NCBI GenBank assembly: GCA_023411715.1
Contig: JAEYOM010000135.1
Coordinates: 1 to 13,911 of the forward strand
Source: Bacillota bacterium
Lineage (GTDB): Bacteria; Bacillota; Clostridia; Acetivibrionales; DTU013
DNA length: 13,911 nt
Reading direction: 5' to 3'
Shown: in pieces, positions 13,647 to 13,911 of the stretch
How positions within the stretch are numbered: the first letter of the stretch is position 1
How the letters are laid out: each line of letters opens with the position of its first letter
Translations under genes and position numbers: made by a program
The notes under the pieces: generated by a model
Told to the model about the DNA's origin: nothing
Databases searched by the model: none
Seen by the model: the letters and a program-made list of their open reading frames with translations, nothing else

Positions 13647-13838
13647 TTAGTAAAACAGCTCAAGGAATACAAGTATAAAGAACAACAGTGTACAATCGTG
13701 ATCGCATGTGTTGATCCCTCGCCTCCCGGTCCTAAACATACCGATCGCGCTGTTATCCCAAAAAAGCAGCAGGAACACCAGTATGAAAAAGAGAAGCGTG
13801 CAGTCATCCGATCTTCCCAGGAACTTGTTATCCGACAT
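13647..13838 (-). CDS. Small protein with duplicated hydrophobic segment, 63 residues
   Basis: The sequence begins MSDNKFLGRS and contains two nearly identical hydrophobic segments, DDCTLLFFILVFLLLFW (11-27) and DHDCTLLFFILVFLELFY (46-63). They are joined by a basic loop (MFRTGRRGIN). The 11 residues CTLLFFILVFL are identical in both copies. The ribosome binding site GGAGGTGA (13845-13852) is excellent, 6 bases before the ATG. Each segment is about 15 residues, short for a full membrane span, so it may lie in or along a membrane or in the spore coat. No named family recognised; similar short acid-capped hydrophobic proteins occur, to my memory, in clostridial spore formers. A candidate late sporulation promoter is at 13880-13907. 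Confidence 0.82.
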   Translation of the reverse strand: MSDNKFLGRSDDCTLLFFILVFLLLFWDNSAIGMFRTGRRGINTCDHDCTLLFFILVFLELFY

Positions 13839-13879
13839 GTTAACTCACCTCCGAGGAACAGTACAGGAATCTTCATTGA

Positions 13880-13907
13880 CATAATATGCCGGGCAAAGGT
13901 ATAGTGT
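13880..13907 (-). promoter_or_regulatory. Candidate late-sporulation promoter for the 63-residue gene
   Basis: On the minus strand AC (13906-13907), 17 bases, then CATATTATG (13880-13888). This agrees with AC-N17-CATANNNTA except for the last base. It is at the window edge, about 45 bases upstream of the ATG, and has the same geometry as the element at 13513-13540. Confidence 0.4.
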
Positions 13908-13911
13908 TACT

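Noticed and set aside
13575..13904. Open reading frame of 109 codons on the plus strand
   Set aside because: It runs antisense to the 63-residue gene, which has an excellent ribosome binding site and an internal repeat conserved by synonymous change; the plus-strand frame shows neither.

Overview
The window looks like chromosomal DNA from an endospore-forming Firmicute of the class Clostridia. The evidence is strong GGAGG-type ribosome binding sites, frequent ATA and AGG codons, a spore cortex-lytic enzyme (SleB), a UvsE-type UV endonuclease, a c-di-AMP (ydaO/yuaA) riboswitch, and a cluster of small hydrophobic or highly charged proteins of the kind seen in sporulation loci. No rRNA, tRNA, insertion sequence, prophage gene or CRISPR array was found.

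Layout. Positions 1-1882 (minus strand) hold a three-gene operon: an ABC ATPase, an ABC-2 type permease, and a GntR/YtrA-family repressor cut by the left edge. It is read from a near-consensus sigma-A promoter whose -10 lies inside a perfect 13-bp inverted repeat, the likely operator. Positions 1923-3076 (minus) carry an RluA-family pseudouridine synthase with an unusual Gly/Ala/Asp repeat linker. From about 3224 the plus strand carries a promoter, a c-di-AMP riboswitch and a secreted protein with two peptidoglycan-binding domains, closed by short direct repeats and a terminator. Then come uvsE and a 46-codon basic protein gene with an excellent ribosome binding site and its own terminator.

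Positions 6163-8134 hold an araM (glycerol-1-phosphate dehydrogenase) and NagD/AraL-type HAD phosphatase pair, only 4 bases apart. Next are tex (S1-domain RNA-binding protein) and an unrecognised six-helix membrane protein. From 11342 to the right edge everything is on the minus strand: sleB last, preceded by five small genes (63, 71, 105, 131 and 109 codons).

How the genes fit together. Much of the window concerns the envelope or the spore: a probably stress-responsive ABC operon, a c-di-AMP-controlled wall-binding protein, spore UV repair, cortex lysis, and small proteins with acid-capped hydrophobic segments. Two of the small genes are preceded by AC-N17-CATA elements resembling late mother-cell (sigma-K type) promoters. 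The most unusual material is this small-protein cluster, in particular the 63-residue protein whose 11-residue hydrophobic core is repeated exactly at protein level although 9 of its 11 codons differ.
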